DNA from: CAYWYR01 sp964462685
Lineage (GTDB): Bacteria > Bacteroidota > Ignavibacteria > Kapaibacteriales > UBA2268
Direction of reading: 5' to 3'
Assembly: GCA_964462685.1 (NCBI GenBank)
Contig: CAYWYR010000010.1
Span: 62,001 to 126,000, forward strand
DNA length: 64,000 nucleotides
The notes beneath the pieces are model-generated. The model searched no databases and was not told the origin of the DNA. It worked only from the letters and a program-made list of their open reading frames with translations. The translations under genes and the position numbers were made by a program. Positions 16,515 through 25,953 of this stretch are shown here, piece after piece; the first letter of the stretch is position 1; each line of letters begins with the position of its first letter.

Positions 16515-16521
16515 TGGTATC

Positions 16522-17019
16522 CTATATCAGCCGATACATTACACTATGTTCCCCTATCCCTTCTATCTCGAACGGTTCACCAACAGCTGAGAATCCTTGT
16601 TTGCCGTAAAAATCATAAGCGATTTTTCGGGCATTACACCATACACAGGCTTTTATATTGCTCGGCAGCTTGTCATTAATGATTTCAACCGTTTCCGCTA
16701 CAAGCTTGCGGCCTACATCCATATTCCTGTATTCCGGATCAACGGCCATACCCCTAACCTGATACCATGATATTGATTCCTCTCGTTTAATTGAATCTGG
16801 GAATTCTATATTAACCTTATTACTGTCGGGTTTCCTTCCGTAAAGACTTAGAATGCCGATTACCCTGCCATAAAAGAAAGCGCCGAGATGTACTGTGGTT
16901 TCAGAACTGTCCCCCTCAAAAGTATAATTTTCCTTTGCTCCATTTCTGAGAACAGATATTCTTAGTGGGTAAGTATCTGCTTTGTTTATCTGCCTGATAT
17001 AGATAGAATCTTTAATCAT
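16522..17019 (-). CDS. GNAT family N-acetyltransferase
   Basis: The 165-residue protein has the GNAT fold pattern: an N-terminal strand with substrate loop, then VRGMAVDPEYRNMDVGRKLV near residues 91-110. The RNMDVG segment occupies the Q/RxxGxG/A acetyl-CoA pyrophosphate loop. A late block, CVWCNARKIAYDFYGKQGF, includes the conserved Asn and Tyr of GNAT motif B. YdaF/ElaA-like small-molecule or protein acetyltransferases look similar; the substrate is unknown. It starts at ATG 17019. Confidence 0.82.
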   Translation of the reverse strand: MIKDSIYIRQINKADTYPLRISVLRNGAKENYTFEGDSSETTVHLGAFFYGRVIGILSLYGRKPDSNKVNIEFPDSIKREESISWYQVRGMAVDPEYRNMDVGRKLVAETVEIINDKLPSNIKACVWCNARKIAYDFYGKQGFSAVGEPFEIEGIGEHSVMYRLI

Positions 17020-17102
17020 AGTAATTATAGAATAGGTTTATATGCCGAATAGTTTAAATTGGGTAACTTTGATGAATATTTTATCACATTTTATGATATG
17101 AT

Positions 17103-19337
17103 TTGGAAATAATAGATAAGATAGCGGACAAGGGCAAAAACATCACACTCTCAGCTGATATTGACGGTAGGATAGATAATGTAGTTGATAGATGCTCAGA
17201 GCCTTGCCCTTTCTTAAGTGCGGCAAACGTACAGGAGATAGTACAGAGCACATCGATATGGGATACGCTTAAGGCGTTTAATCATCCGATCCACATCATA
17301 CAGGGCGATCATGAATTTACGATACAGGCAAGCCCGGTAAAAGATATAGCCAAACCGCCAAAATGGGATATCATCATATCCGAGATCGGGCAGATCGACC
17401 AAAACCGGTATTGGTACAGGGATCCGATTGCCAATAGCTTTATGTCATCAAACAATATCTGCTGGGTTGAGTATGACCACTTTAACAGATTAATTACTTA
17501 TTCAGATGAATTCAAAAAAATATTTGACGAAGACAAAAGCTCAGTAAGTGAAATCAGCTTTCTGAGTAGGGTACAAGAAACCTATAGAGATAAAGTAGCC
17601 CAATTAATAGAGGGGCAAGGTATAGTATCCGATTTGGAAGTGGAAATAGAAACATGCGAAGGTAGTTCCTGCTGGTTCAGCCTTTCACTAAAGCCATATT
17701 GTTATATCGATGGTAAACTAGCGGAATCAGTAGTGTTTCTGAAAGATATTCAGAGCAGAAAAGAAGATGAGCTCAATCTTAAAGAGTCAACCGCTTTCAG
17801 TAAAACAATTGCGGAGGCAATACCTGATATCATTGTAGTATATGATACAGAGGATATGCAGATAGTTTATTCATCGATCAATTCTCTACGGAACGATGAA
17901 AGAAGCAGATATTTCCGGGTTGGTACAAAAGCCGAGCAATATTATGATCTAATACACCCAGATGATATCGAGATACTGAGAACCAAAATCGAAAAAGTAG
18001 TATCGCGAAAGAAAAGGGGGATACTCTACTCGTGTGAGATAAGGATAACCAGTAAAAAATATAAATGGCGCTGGTACAAAATCCGGATGAAATGTTTATC
18101 TGACGATGAATACAGTAATAGCAAAGACTGTTCTAGAGTCTTATGCGTACTGTCAGATATTCACAAAGAAAAAAGACGGGAAAAGGCACTGCTGGAACAA
18201 GGTTTACTGCTCGATCAGTCCCAGCTGGCCAGTAAGACCGGCGGCTGGCAGTACGATATCAAAAGTGGGGAGGTAAAATATACCAACGGTTTATTGGTTC
18301 TTTTTCCCAATATCTCTAATGAAGAGGAGGGTCTGGGCTTTTTCGCGGAATCTATATCTCAGGAATACAATAAAACCGTTCAATCTTTCATTGATTCAGA
18401 CCAAAAATATAACGTTTTCGATATTATCATAAAAAATACCCTGGGCGAGAAGCAATGGTATCGCTGCCATCTAAAGAAATTGAGGGACAATCTCGGTACA
18501 ACCGAAGGCCTTTTAGGTTCTTTCCAAGATATTACCTTACTCAAAACCCAAGAAGAAGAGCTATTGACAAACCAGATACAGCTCGAAAGAATGGTAGTGG
18601 AAAAATCATCTTCCTTAATTACCATGTACAAGGAAAAGAACGAGCTGCTCAGAACCGCAAGGCATGATATCAACAATCCCCTTACAGCTATTATCTTGAG
18701 GATCGAGATACTACAGGAAATGATGCGTAGGGACGGACAAGACAGCTATCTCAATAAAATATCCGAGATTAGCGAAGCCGCTGAAAGGATTCAGTCAATT
18801 TTGGAAAAATTTACCGATAAGAATAATTCAGCTTGGCGAGATTACCGTATAAACCTTGATAGATTCGAGATAGTCGACGTTATCAAAAAACTGTTGAATT
18901 CGAAAATGGATGAAATCACTAAGAAAGGTATAAATATCAATATCGGTGATGGCGGTTTCCAGATGTATTCAGATAAGTTTTTAACGGAGCAGATTTTAGA
19001 GAACATAATTTCCAACGGTATCAAATACTGCTATCCTGGCGACGATATCAAAATCGAGTTTTTTGTGATGGATTATGAATGCCAGGTTTGGGTTACCGAT
19101 TCTGGCCCTGGGATACCTAATTCAGAGCTGCCAAAACTTTTCACAGATACCGATGAATACACGAACAAACCTACAGCTGGTGAAAAGTCCAACGGTGTCG
19201 GGCTTTATTTCTGCCAGAAATACGCCAAATTAATAGGAGGTAGGATTTCGGTGGAGAGTACTTTGGGTAAGGGTAGCCGTTTTAAGGTGATAATGCCGAT
19301 TGAATATAACCCATATCAGAAAAGCAGTGTTTCATAA
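17103..19337 (+). CDS. PAS-domain sensor histidine kinase (orphan)
   Basis: The protein (744 aa) begins at TTG 17103 and has no membrane segment, so it should be cytoplasmic. Several PAS/PAC modules occupy roughly residues 100-480; clear ones include AEAIPDIIVVYDTEDMQ and a later QDITLLKTQEEEL ending. A coiled coil follows, then the phosphoacceptor region ARHDINNPLTAI with His near residue 521, the N box ENIISNGIKYC (~635), G1 box VTDSGPGIP (~664) and G2 box GVGLYFCQKYAKLIGG (~699). The H box has Asn-Asn-Pro where Leu-x-x-Pro is usual, as in the HNLNNPL-type kinases. No response regulator is encoded nearby. A TAACTTTG -7-like box lies at 17064-17071. Confidence 0.9.
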   Translation: MEIIDKIADKGKNITLSADIDGRIDNVVDRCSEPCPFLSAANVQEIVQSTSIWDTLKAFNHPIHIIQGDHEFTIQASPVKDIAKPPKWDIIISEIGQIDQNRYWYRDPIANSFMSSNNICWVEYDHFNRLITYSDEFKKIFDEDKSSVSEISFLSRVQETYRDKVAQLIEGQGIVSDLEVEIETCEGSSCWFSLSLKPYCYIDGKLAESVVFLKDIQSRKEDELNLKESTAFSKTIAEAIPDIIVVYDTEDMQIVYSSINSLRNDERSRYFRVGTKAEQYYDLIHPDDIEILRTKIEKVVSRKKRGILYSCEIRITSKKYKWRWYKIRMKCLSDDEYSNSKDCSRVLCVLSDIHKEKRREKALLEQGLLLDQSQLASKTGGWQYDIKSGEVKYTNGLLVLFPNISNEEEGLGFFAESISQEYNKTVQSFIDSDQKYNVFDIIIKNTLGEKQWYRCHLKKLRDNLGTTEGLLGSFQDITLLKTQEEELLTNQIQLERMVVEKSSSLITMYKEKNELLRTARHDINNPLTAIILRIEILQEMMRRDGQDSYLNKISEISEAAERIQSILEKFTDKNNSAWRDYRINLDRFEIVDVIKKLLNSKMDEITKKGININIGDGGFQMYSDKFLTEQILENIISNGIKYCYPGDDIKIEFFVMDYECQVWVTDSGPGIPNSELPKLFTDTDEYTNKPTAGEKSNGVGLYFCQKYAKLIGGRISVESTLGKGSRFKVIMPIEYNPYQKSSVS

Positions 19338-19343
19338 ACTATA

Positions 19344-20528
19344 TTATTTATCGATATATAAGCTTTCTATAAGATCAAAAGTAATCGTGTCGCAATACCT
19401 GTAGCCCTTATCGGTTAATCGGTAAACCGTATCAGGGGAGATCATTTCTATTTTCTGAACCATACGTTTATCTACCCAGGAACTCAATCTGTCTTTTGTC
19501 GGTTCAGGAAGTATAGACCCAGTGTTTTTCTCGAATGTGTTCTCTGAAATACCATTGGCCCTTATCGGGAGAAAAATATTCTCTTCTTTATTGATTTGTT
19601 CAGATATATTTTCATAGCTTTCTACCGGTAGTTTCCCCTGTCTTACATCACTGTGCCATTTAATGAGATCTCTGTGGTTTGAATAGCGCCTGTCACCAAT
19701 ATATCCGTGCGAAGATACCCCGAAGGCGAGATATCTTCCGGCGTGCCACGCATGTAGATTATGCCTGCACTCTTTGCCTTCCCTTCCGAAATTTGATACC
19801 TCGTACTGCTTGAAGCGAGATGAATCCAGCTTATTTTGTACGAATGCGTAAAACTCTGCGTCTTTGTCATCGCTGAGTCTCTGGATTTTGCCTGCCTTCC
19901 ACTTCTCATATAGCGGTGTACCGGGTTCGTAGATAAGACTGTAAGCTGAAAAATGATCTGTACCAAGTGCGATAGCCGTATCCAATGTATCGGAAAGCGT
20001 TTCAAGGCTTTGGCCGGGAATAGAGAACATGATATCGAGATTAAGGCTCTCAAAACCAACCGAAGCGGCTTCTTCAAGTGATCTGATAGCTCCTTTGGGG
20101 GAGTGATTTCTCTTTAAAACACCTAATTCTCGTTTGTTAAATGTCTGTACCCCGATTGAAAGCCTGGTAATACCGCTTGCCTTATAGCTTGATAGTTTTA
20201 CTTTATCTATAGAAGAGGGATTGGATTCTGTGGTGATCTCGCATCGCTCGTGCAATGTGAAATTATGCTGTAGGTGCGATAACAGCCCGCCCATTTTTCT
20301 GTCGGTGAGCAGGGATGGCGTACCGCCCCCGATATATATACTTGTGATAACAGAATCCGTAATAATATCAGGGTATATTGAGATATACAGGTCGATTTCC
20401 TTTATCAGAGAATCCAGGTATTCCTCTGTATTGTTTTTGCCCCCGATTACAAAGTAGTCGCAGTAAGAACATATCCTTTCGCAAAAAGGGACATGTATGT
20501 AAATGCCTATATGTTCTTTTTTAATCAA
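19344..20528 (-). CDS. hemW: Radical SAM heme chaperone HemW (HemN-like)
   Basis: The protein (394 aa) has the radical SAM cluster motif CERICSYC (Cys 16, 20 and 23), with the HemW-type beginning IGIYIHVPFCERICSYCDYF. IYIGGGTPSLL, RLSIGVQTFNKRELGVLKRNHS and NLDIMFSIPGQSLETL are family hallmarks. The C-terminal part has the HemN_C-like domain. HemW is thought to deliver heme, and is not the anaerobic coproporphyrinogen oxidase itself; the Cys spacing and length fit HemW. The start codon is TTG at 20528. It converges on the histidine kinase gene, with only six bases between the stops. Confidence 0.9.
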   Translation of the reverse strand: MIKKEHIGIYIHVPFCERICSYCDYFVIGGKNNTEEYLDSLIKEIDLYISIYPDIITDSVITSIYIGGGTPSLLTDRKMGGLLSHLQHNFTLHERCEITTESNPSSIDKVKLSSYKASGITRLSIGVQTFNKRELGVLKRNHSPKGAIRSLEEAASVGFESLNLDIMFSIPGQSLETLSDTLDTAIALGTDHFSAYSLIYEPGTPLYEKWKAGKIQRLSDDKDAEFYAFVQNKLDSSRFKQYEVSNFGREGKECRHNLHAWHAGRYLAFGVSSHGYIGDRRYSNHRDLIKWHSDVRQGKLPVESYENISEQINKEENIFLPIRANGISENTFEKNTGSILPEPTKDRLSSWVDKRMVQKIEMISPDTVYRLTDKGYRYCDTITFDLIESLYIDK

Positions 20529-20652
20529 AGTATTTGTGAATCGATAAGTACCAACGAATACTGAAAAAAGTATTCTTTTTAGTAAGCCGACAATATAAAA
20601 GACGTATCATAGATAGTCTGGTTCTGATTTATATGTAAATCCATTATATTTC

Positions 20653-22920
20653 GTGTTATCTTTAGCCGATACAGAATTCCTAAAAGATAGATTATACTCA
20701 GAATTGAATAATAAACCCTACATTATACCCAAGATACCTTTAGTCGATAAAATACTTTCGATTGGGATATCCGAGAGCTATTCGCTTACCGATTCGAGAA
20801 AAGTAAGGCTGAGTAACCTTATTGCTATTCTGGGCTTGCTCTTCAGCCCGTTCTACATATACCTGACTATATTCACCGGCAGAAGTGAAGTCATAATCAC
20901 TGATATACTATCGATAGTTGTTCTTTTTATCCCGCTTATAGCCAATAGATTCCGGAAGTATATGTTTGCCAGGTACTGGATAGTATTAATGTATCCCATA
21001 CTGATACTCAAAACATGCGTTCTTGTGGGCACGGAAACGGATGTCGATCTTATTTTCATCGTACTGGCGTCGCTACCACTTATACTGTTTGATAGGCCGA
21101 GTAGATATGCTCCATTAGCTCTTTATGTGATATTGCTATGGGCTATAGTAAACTTTGTTCTGCCGGAGTTCGAGCCTGTGGTATTGGTATTTGAGACTAA
21201 CATAGTATATATAAATGAAATACTTGTATTCACAGCGACCCTGATTCTGTTCTGGCAGTTCAAGTATCAAGTTTCCCAGTTCAGCAAAAAACTTTTAAGC
21301 AGTAATCAGCGATTGCAGAGCCAGATAGAAAAAACGACTATAAATGAAAAACGCTTTAGGACAATGGCGGAAAATATACCCAACGGTTCTATCTGCATTA
21401 TGGATGAAAACCTGCAAGTGATAGATGCGGCCGGCCAGGAAGTAAACCGTTACAGTAATCTGGTAAAGCAACAAGTCGGCAAGAATATTAAAGAAATTCT
21501 AGGATTAGAAGAGTTCCAAAAAAGAAAGCCTTATTACGATAAGGCGTTGAACGGAGAGATGGCTACATTTGAAAGCTCTTATCTGGGTGATCACTATATC
21601 AACTCCGTTAGCCCTATCCTGCATGAGGGAGATATAAAATCAATCATCATATCCTCCCTCAAGATAACGGATATAAAACGTACGCAAGAAGAGCTTGACC
21701 GTCAGAAACAGTTGACGCAGAATATTTTCGACAACGCACCGATGCTGATTTCTGTAATAAGCGAGGATGGTAGATATATTACTGTAAACAGACAGTATGA
21801 AGACCAATTCGATCTAAGTACGGATGATATCGTAGGTATGCACTATTCCGAACTGCTGAAATCCTCCATATCAGAATATGATATAATAGGGGAGAATATG
21901 AAAAAAACTATCCGCGATGGTAGATTTTCATATACATATGAGTTGGACTCCCCGAAAACAGGCCAAAAAATCAGCCTACTGACTATCTATACCAAGCTCC
22001 AGTTTGAGGATAAACCAGCCGTAATGATCATGGCTATGAACGTTACCGCCCAGAGGCAGGCCGAAATCAAACTCAAAGATTCGCTAAAGCAGCTCAACGA
22101 TAAAAACGAGATGATCTCCGACTCCATCAATTACGCTTTAAGGATTCAGCAGGGGGTACTCGACAGTTCAAGAAAATATCTTAATGAAGGAAAAACGAGT
22201 TTTATCTACTTCAAACCCAAAGATATACTCAGCGGGGATTTTTTCTGGGCGGCAACTATGCCGAGCGGCAAAAGGCTTATTATAGCAGCCGACGCTACCG
22301 GCCACGGAGTTCCCGGGGCCATGCTCACTCTTATCGGTACTGATTATCTGAATGAGATCATATACAGTTATCAAATAGAAAAACCCGATATAATCTTACA
22401 GGAACTCGATAGAAAGATAACTCAGACACTCGCTAAGGGTAATAACGACAACCTTCAGGACGGAATGGACATGGCGGTAGTACTCATAGATGAAGACAAA
22501 GGCTGTTTTGAGTTCTCAGCTGCGAAAAGCCCTGTATTTTTTGTTAAGCATACCACAGGCCAGGTAATCCGGCACAAGGGGAATAAATACAGTATCGGGG
22601 GGAGCAGGTATATGAATAAAAAAGCTTTTACATCAGAAACCGTACTTTACGACGATGGCGATATGCTATATCTCGGTAGTGATGGATATACCGATCAGTT
22701 TGGGGGTGAAAACCAAAAGAAGCTCGGCAAAAAAAGGTTGATGAGTTTGGTATCTACAATATGGAGCAAGCCGCTAAGAGAACAGAATATGGCTGTTGAG
22801 AATTACTTCCAATCATGGAAAGGTGATGAAGACCAAATTGACGACGTTCTGTTTATGGGAATTAGGCTAACGAGTAAGGCTGAGAAAACAGATTCTACCA
22901 GCAGGCAGACCCTGGCATGA
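20653..22920 (+). CDS. Membrane PAS-SpoIIE serine phosphatase
   Basis: Starting at GTG 20653, the protein (755 aa) has five or six membrane helices between about residues 50 and 205, a short coiled coil, and two PAS domains (about 235-345 and 355-475). A linker with LNDKNEMISDSINYALRIQ leads to a C-terminal PP2C/SpoIIE phosphatase. The metal-site motifs are visible: FKPKDILSGDFFW, AADATGHGVPGAM (near 545) and GSDGYTDQFGG. Such proteins act as RsbU-like phosphatases on anti-anti-sigma (STAS) proteins. No STAS or RsbW partner is in this window. Its last four bases (ATGA) contain the start of the next gene. Confidence 0.9.
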   Translation: MLSLADTEFLKDRLYSELNNKPYIIPKIPLVDKILSIGISESYSLTDSRKVRLSNLIAILGLLFSPFYIYLTIFTGRSEVIITDILSIVVLFIPLIANRFRKYMFARYWIVLMYPILILKTCVLVGTETDVDLIFIVLASLPLILFDRPSRYAPLALYVILLWAIVNFVLPEFEPVVLVFETNIVYINEILVFTATLILFWQFKYQVSQFSKKLLSSNQRLQSQIEKTTINEKRFRTMAENIPNGSICIMDENLQVIDAAGQEVNRYSNLVKQQVGKNIKEILGLEEFQKRKPYYDKALNGEMATFESSYLGDHYINSVSPILHEGDIKSIIISSLKITDIKRTQEELDRQKQLTQNIFDNAPMLISVISEDGRYITVNRQYEDQFDLSTDDIVGMHYSELLKSSISEYDIIGENMKKTIRDGRFSYTYELDSPKTGQKISLLTIYTKLQFEDKPAVMIMAMNVTAQRQAEIKLKDSLKQLNDKNEMISDSINYALRIQQGVLDSSRKYLNEGKTSFIYFKPKDILSGDFFWAATMPSGKRLIIAADATGHGVPGAMLTLIGTDYLNEIIYSYQIEKPDIILQELDRKITQTLAKGNNDNLQDGMDMAVVLIDEDKGCFEFSAAKSPVFFVKHTTGQVIRHKGNKYSIGGSRYMNKKAFTSETVLYDDGDMLYLGSDGYTDQFGGENQKKLGKKRLMSLVSTIWSKPLREQNMAVENYFQSWKGDEDQIDDVLFMGIRLTSKAEKTDSTSRQTLA

Positions 22921-23882
22921 CAAGCGGACTTATAATAGCCAGAGATAACGAAGACACTATAGCTACAGCTATCTCCTCACTAAAAGCCGTTTGTGATGAG
23001 ATAGTCGTTCTCGATACCGGTTCAACCGACCGAACCCCAGAGGTATCCACTTCAAATGGCGCTAAGGTGTTTTTTTCGGATTGGTACGATGATTTTTCAA
23101 AATCCAGAAACGAAGCGATAGGTTACTGCAGCGGCGATATCATAATCACAATAGATTCGGATGAAGAGCTGTTTGCCGTTGATAAAATATCTGTCTCCCA
23201 TCCCTTTGAAAATGAGCAGATCGGGGGTTTGGAATGCAGTATCAAGAATATACTTGGTCAAGGCCAGACCGCTACTACACATACATATACCAGGATATTC
23301 AGAAACCTGAAGGAAATCCGTTATTCCGGAAAAATCCATGAACAGATAAGGCCATCTATCGAGGGTGCAGGTTTAATGATTGTACCAGCAACTGATTTGC
23401 ATATACTTCATTATGGATATGCGGAAAACAAACCTGAAAGAATTGCGAGAAACCGCTCTCTTTTACTTGAACAGATAGAGGATTCTGACGAAAATGATAA
23501 AGACTTCTTAAAATACCATCTTGCGGAAACCGAGTTTGCCGATGGGAATAACGCAGCTGCTTATAATCTCTTTAGCGAGATAGCCAGTAATTACAGACTG
23601 ACTGTAGATCAACAAGAAAAAGCATCTCTAAGAATGGCACAGATCAAACTCGCCAATGATGATCTTGAGGATGACGATACTGTATTGGACTTTATAAGCG
23701 ATGATATCAACCGTGAGGGATTTCGCAAGTATATCAAAGCCGCCGCATTGCTTAGCGGCGGAAAATATAAAGAGGCATTAAACCTTTATCAAGAAAAAGA
23801 TGTATCTATGTCAGAGATGGTGGATAAGGTAATGCTAGAAAAAGCGATATCATCATTGAAACAAGTACTATCAAATAAATAA
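22917..23882 (+). CDS. Glycosyltransferase family 2 protein (SunS/WcaA-like)
   Basis: The N-terminal GT2 domain shows SGLIIARDNEDTIATAI, EIVVLDTGSTDRTPEV, and the metal-binding DSDEEL at residues ~81-86 (DxD-like). The pattern FSDWYDDFSKSRNEAI is typical of this subgroup of GT2 enzymes. The C-terminal ~130 residues are helical and TPR-like. The gene overlaps the phosphatase gene by ATGA, so it is translationally coupled to it. The product is likely cytoplasmic and acts on a glycan or peptide acceptor that cannot be named. Confidence 0.85.
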   Translation: MTSGLIIARDNEDTIATAISSLKAVCDEIVVLDTGSTDRTPEVSTSNGAKVFFSDWYDDFSKSRNEAIGYCSGDIIITIDSDEELFAVDKISVSHPFENEQIGGLECSIKNILGQGQTATTHTYTRIFRNLKEIRYSGKIHEQIRPSIEGAGLMIVPATDLHILHYGYAENKPERIARNRSLLLEQIEDSDENDKDFLKYHLAETEFADGNNAAAYNLFSEIASNYRLTVDQQEKASLRMAQIKLANDDLEDDDTVLDFISDDINREGFRKYIKAAALLSGGKYKEALNLYQEKDVSMSEMVDKVMLEKAISSLKQVLSNK

Positions 23883-23886
23883 TATA

Positions 23887-25146
23887 ATGATGAAGGCAAA
23901 AATCTACGTATTGATATTCTTCTGTTATTTTGGTTTTTTAGCTGTTAACGCCAGTGAGTTGTATTTCCCACCTGCGTATGATAGTTCAGTTTGGGAAACA
24001 GTAGAACCCGTTTCCGCCGGCTGGGATATGGACAAGCTGGAAGCTCTTTCCAACTATCTGGAAAACGATAGAAGCAAGGCTTTTATCCTCCTGCAAAACG
24101 GCCGTATAGTCTATGAAAATTATTATGATGGGCATACGGCAGATCTGCCCCATTATTGGGCATCGGCAGGGAAAACACTGACAGCGTTCCTTTATGGTTT
24201 GGCGATTGATGAAGGCCGTATATCACTTGATTCGCCTATAAGCGATGTGCTCGGCGATGGATGGACAAGCTGCGATCCGGCAGATGAATACGAGAGAACC
24301 CTCGTTGATCACCTCACCTTTACCAGCGGTTTCAATGAGTATATACTATGGGATTGTTATACACCTGCATGCCTCAGGTGCTTGGCCGAACCAGGTGAAA
24401 GGTGGTCATACCATCAGGGGCAGTACACTCTGCTGCTTTCTGTACTCGAAAATATTTATGGCATCGATAATGTTGATCAGTTAGTTGAAGATAAAATTAC
24501 CGGACCTACAGGTATCAAAGGCCGATATGTTGATGTAGGCAACAACAGACTTTTCTTTTCTACCCCGAGGGATTTTGCTCGTTTCGGTTTATTGATGCTT
24601 GCAGAAGGGGAGTGGGCTGGCACCCAACTACTTGAAGACAAAAATTATATTGATTCAATGACAACAACCTCCCAACAGCTAAACAAAAGCTATGGCTATC
24701 TTACTTGGGTAAATGAGGGTGAGTCATATATGCTGCCACTGGACCGAACGACTTACGAAGGCCGAATGGCGCCAGATCTTCCGCCCAGTAGTTATGCCGG
24801 GCTCGGGGCCAACGGCCAGATAGTAGGCGTAATTCCGGATTGGGATGTGGTATTTATCAGGATGGGTGAGGCCGAAGGCGGCTCTCTGATAGTACAGGAT
24901 CTTTTTGCCGAAATGGGTACCCAGCTTAAAAACGCCAGAATAATATCCGGCATTGAGACAAACACTGAACATATAAAGGATATTTTCATCACAGATGGTT
25001 TTGCGGAGTCAAAACACGGAAACCAGCTCCGTGTATATGATTTGATGGGTAGGCTGATCGCAAGCGGCGAGCAAGTACGATTATCGCTTGGATCAAATAT
25101 AATAGTATCAGGTTCGGAAACTAAGTTGATTAACTTACAACCCTGA
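23887..25146 (+). CDS. Secreted serine hydrolase (class C beta-lactamase/NylB-like) with sorting-like tail
   Basis: The protein (419 aa) begins with a signal peptide. The beta-lactamase fold carries the catalytic SAGK (Ser 93, Lys 96) and a Tyr at the second motif (YHQ, Tyr ~175). The third motif region reads YAGLGANGQIVGVIPD, close to NylB-type 6-aminohexanoate hydrolases and EstB-like esterases, not to true beta-lactamases. The last ~60 residues look like a shortened T9SS sorting domain: LRVYDLMGRLIASG followed by strands and a C-terminal NLQP. Ester or amide hydrolysis outside the cell is likely; the substrate is unknown. It starts four bases after the GT2 stop. Confidence 0.85.
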   Translation: MMKAKIYVLIFFCYFGFLAVNASELYFPPAYDSSVWETVEPVSAGWDMDKLEALSNYLENDRSKAFILLQNGRIVYENYYDGHTADLPHYWASAGKTLTAFLYGLAIDEGRISLDSPISDVLGDGWTSCDPADEYERTLVDHLTFTSGFNEYILWDCYTPACLRCLAEPGERWSYHQGQYTLLLSVLENIYGIDNVDQLVEDKITGPTGIKGRYVDVGNNRLFFSTPRDFARFGLLMLAEGEWAGTQLLEDKNYIDSMTTTSQQLNKSYGYLTWVNEGESYMLPLDRTTYEGRMAPDLPPSSYAGLGANGQIVGVIPDWDVVFIRMGEAEGGSLIVQDLFAEMGTQLKNARIISGIETNTEHIKDIFITDGFAESKHGNQLRVYDLMGRLIASGEQVRLSLGSNIIVSGSETKLINLQP

Positions 25147-25264
25147 TATTAACTAATGCAACCGTAAACTTAATCATGAAAATAGCGTTCTAAAATAGTT
25201 GGTATCTTATCGAAACCTGAAATAAAACAATTATTCAATAAATCTAATAAACCATAGGTTAGTT

Positions 25265-25897
25265 ATGAAGAAAACAATACTATATGTATTGGCGATAATG
25301 GCGATTTCGATGATCACTGTGTTTACGGCTAATGCCGATCACCATGAAACTGCTGAAACAGGTAAGGCCGCTCCGGACTTTACTTTGACCGATCACGAAG
25401 GCAATACCCACAGCCTGAGCGATTTCGAAGGTAAGGTAGTTGTGCTTGAGTGGATTAATTTCGATTGCCCGTTTGTTAAAAAGCATTACGACTCTAGCAA
25501 CATGCAGAAACTGCAACAGTATTATACCGCCAAGGATGTGGTATGGCTTGCGATCAACTCTTCGGCCGAAGGCATGCAGGGGAACTTCTCCAATGATGAG
25601 ATAGCTAAGAGAATCCAGGAAAGCAATGCCGCTATGACTGCATATCTAATTGATACCGATGGAAAGGTAGGGCACATGTACGGTGCTAAGACAACCCCGA
25701 ATATGTACATCGTAGATGCAGAGGGCAATCTAGCTTACGCCGGTGCTATTGATGACAACCCAGCCGCTGATCCTGCCGTTATCTCTGGATCAAAAAACTA
25801 TGTACAGGAAAATCTAGAGCTTATTATGGCCGGAAAACCAGTGAAGATGTCTAAGTCAAAGCCTTATGGCTGCTCGGTTAAATATGCGAAGAAGTAA
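25265..25897 (+). CDS. Secreted redoxin-family (AhpC/TSA-like) protein
   Basis: A signal peptide of about 24 residues (ending ANA) precedes a redoxin domain: APDFTLTDHEGNTHSLSDFEGKVVVLEW, then DCPFVKKHY with a single Cys near residue 68, and TTPNMYIVDAEGNLAY with the cis-Pro. There is no CxxC, so the usual thioredoxin disulfide is missing; one-Cys peroxiredoxin-like or peroxidase chemistry is possible. A second Cys occurs close to the C terminus (PYGCSVKY). A close subgroup with this same ending exists in Bacteroidota and Planctomycetes. A GGTTAGTT ribosome binding-like sequence precedes the ATG. Confidence 0.85.
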   Translation: MKKTILYVLAIMAISMITVFTANADHHETAETGKAAPDFTLTDHEGNTHSLSDFEGKVVVLEWINFDCPFVKKHYDSSNMQKLQQYYTAKDVVWLAINSSAEGMQGNFSNDEIAKRIQESNAAMTAYLIDTDGKVGHMYGAKTTPNMYIVDAEGNLAYAGAIDDNPAADPAVISGSKNYVQENLELIMAGKPVKMSKSKPYGCSVKYAKK

Positions 25898-25922
25898 ACC
25901 ACGTTTACTAAGATAATTCTTA

Positions 25923-25953
25923 AGGCTGATATTGCAAAATATCGGCTTTTTTT
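25923..25953 (+). terminator. Intrinsic terminator of the redoxin gene
   Basis: GCTGATATT (25925-25933) pairs with AATATCGGC (25938-25946), one G-U, followed by a T run. It overlaps by two bases the end of the convergent gene at 25952. Confidence 0.75.

Noticed and set aside
24151..24420. Possible antibiotic-resistance beta-lactamase
   Set aside because: The SxxK site is present, but the remaining motifs match NylB/EstB-type hydrolases and the protein has a sorting-like tail, so resistance is not supported.
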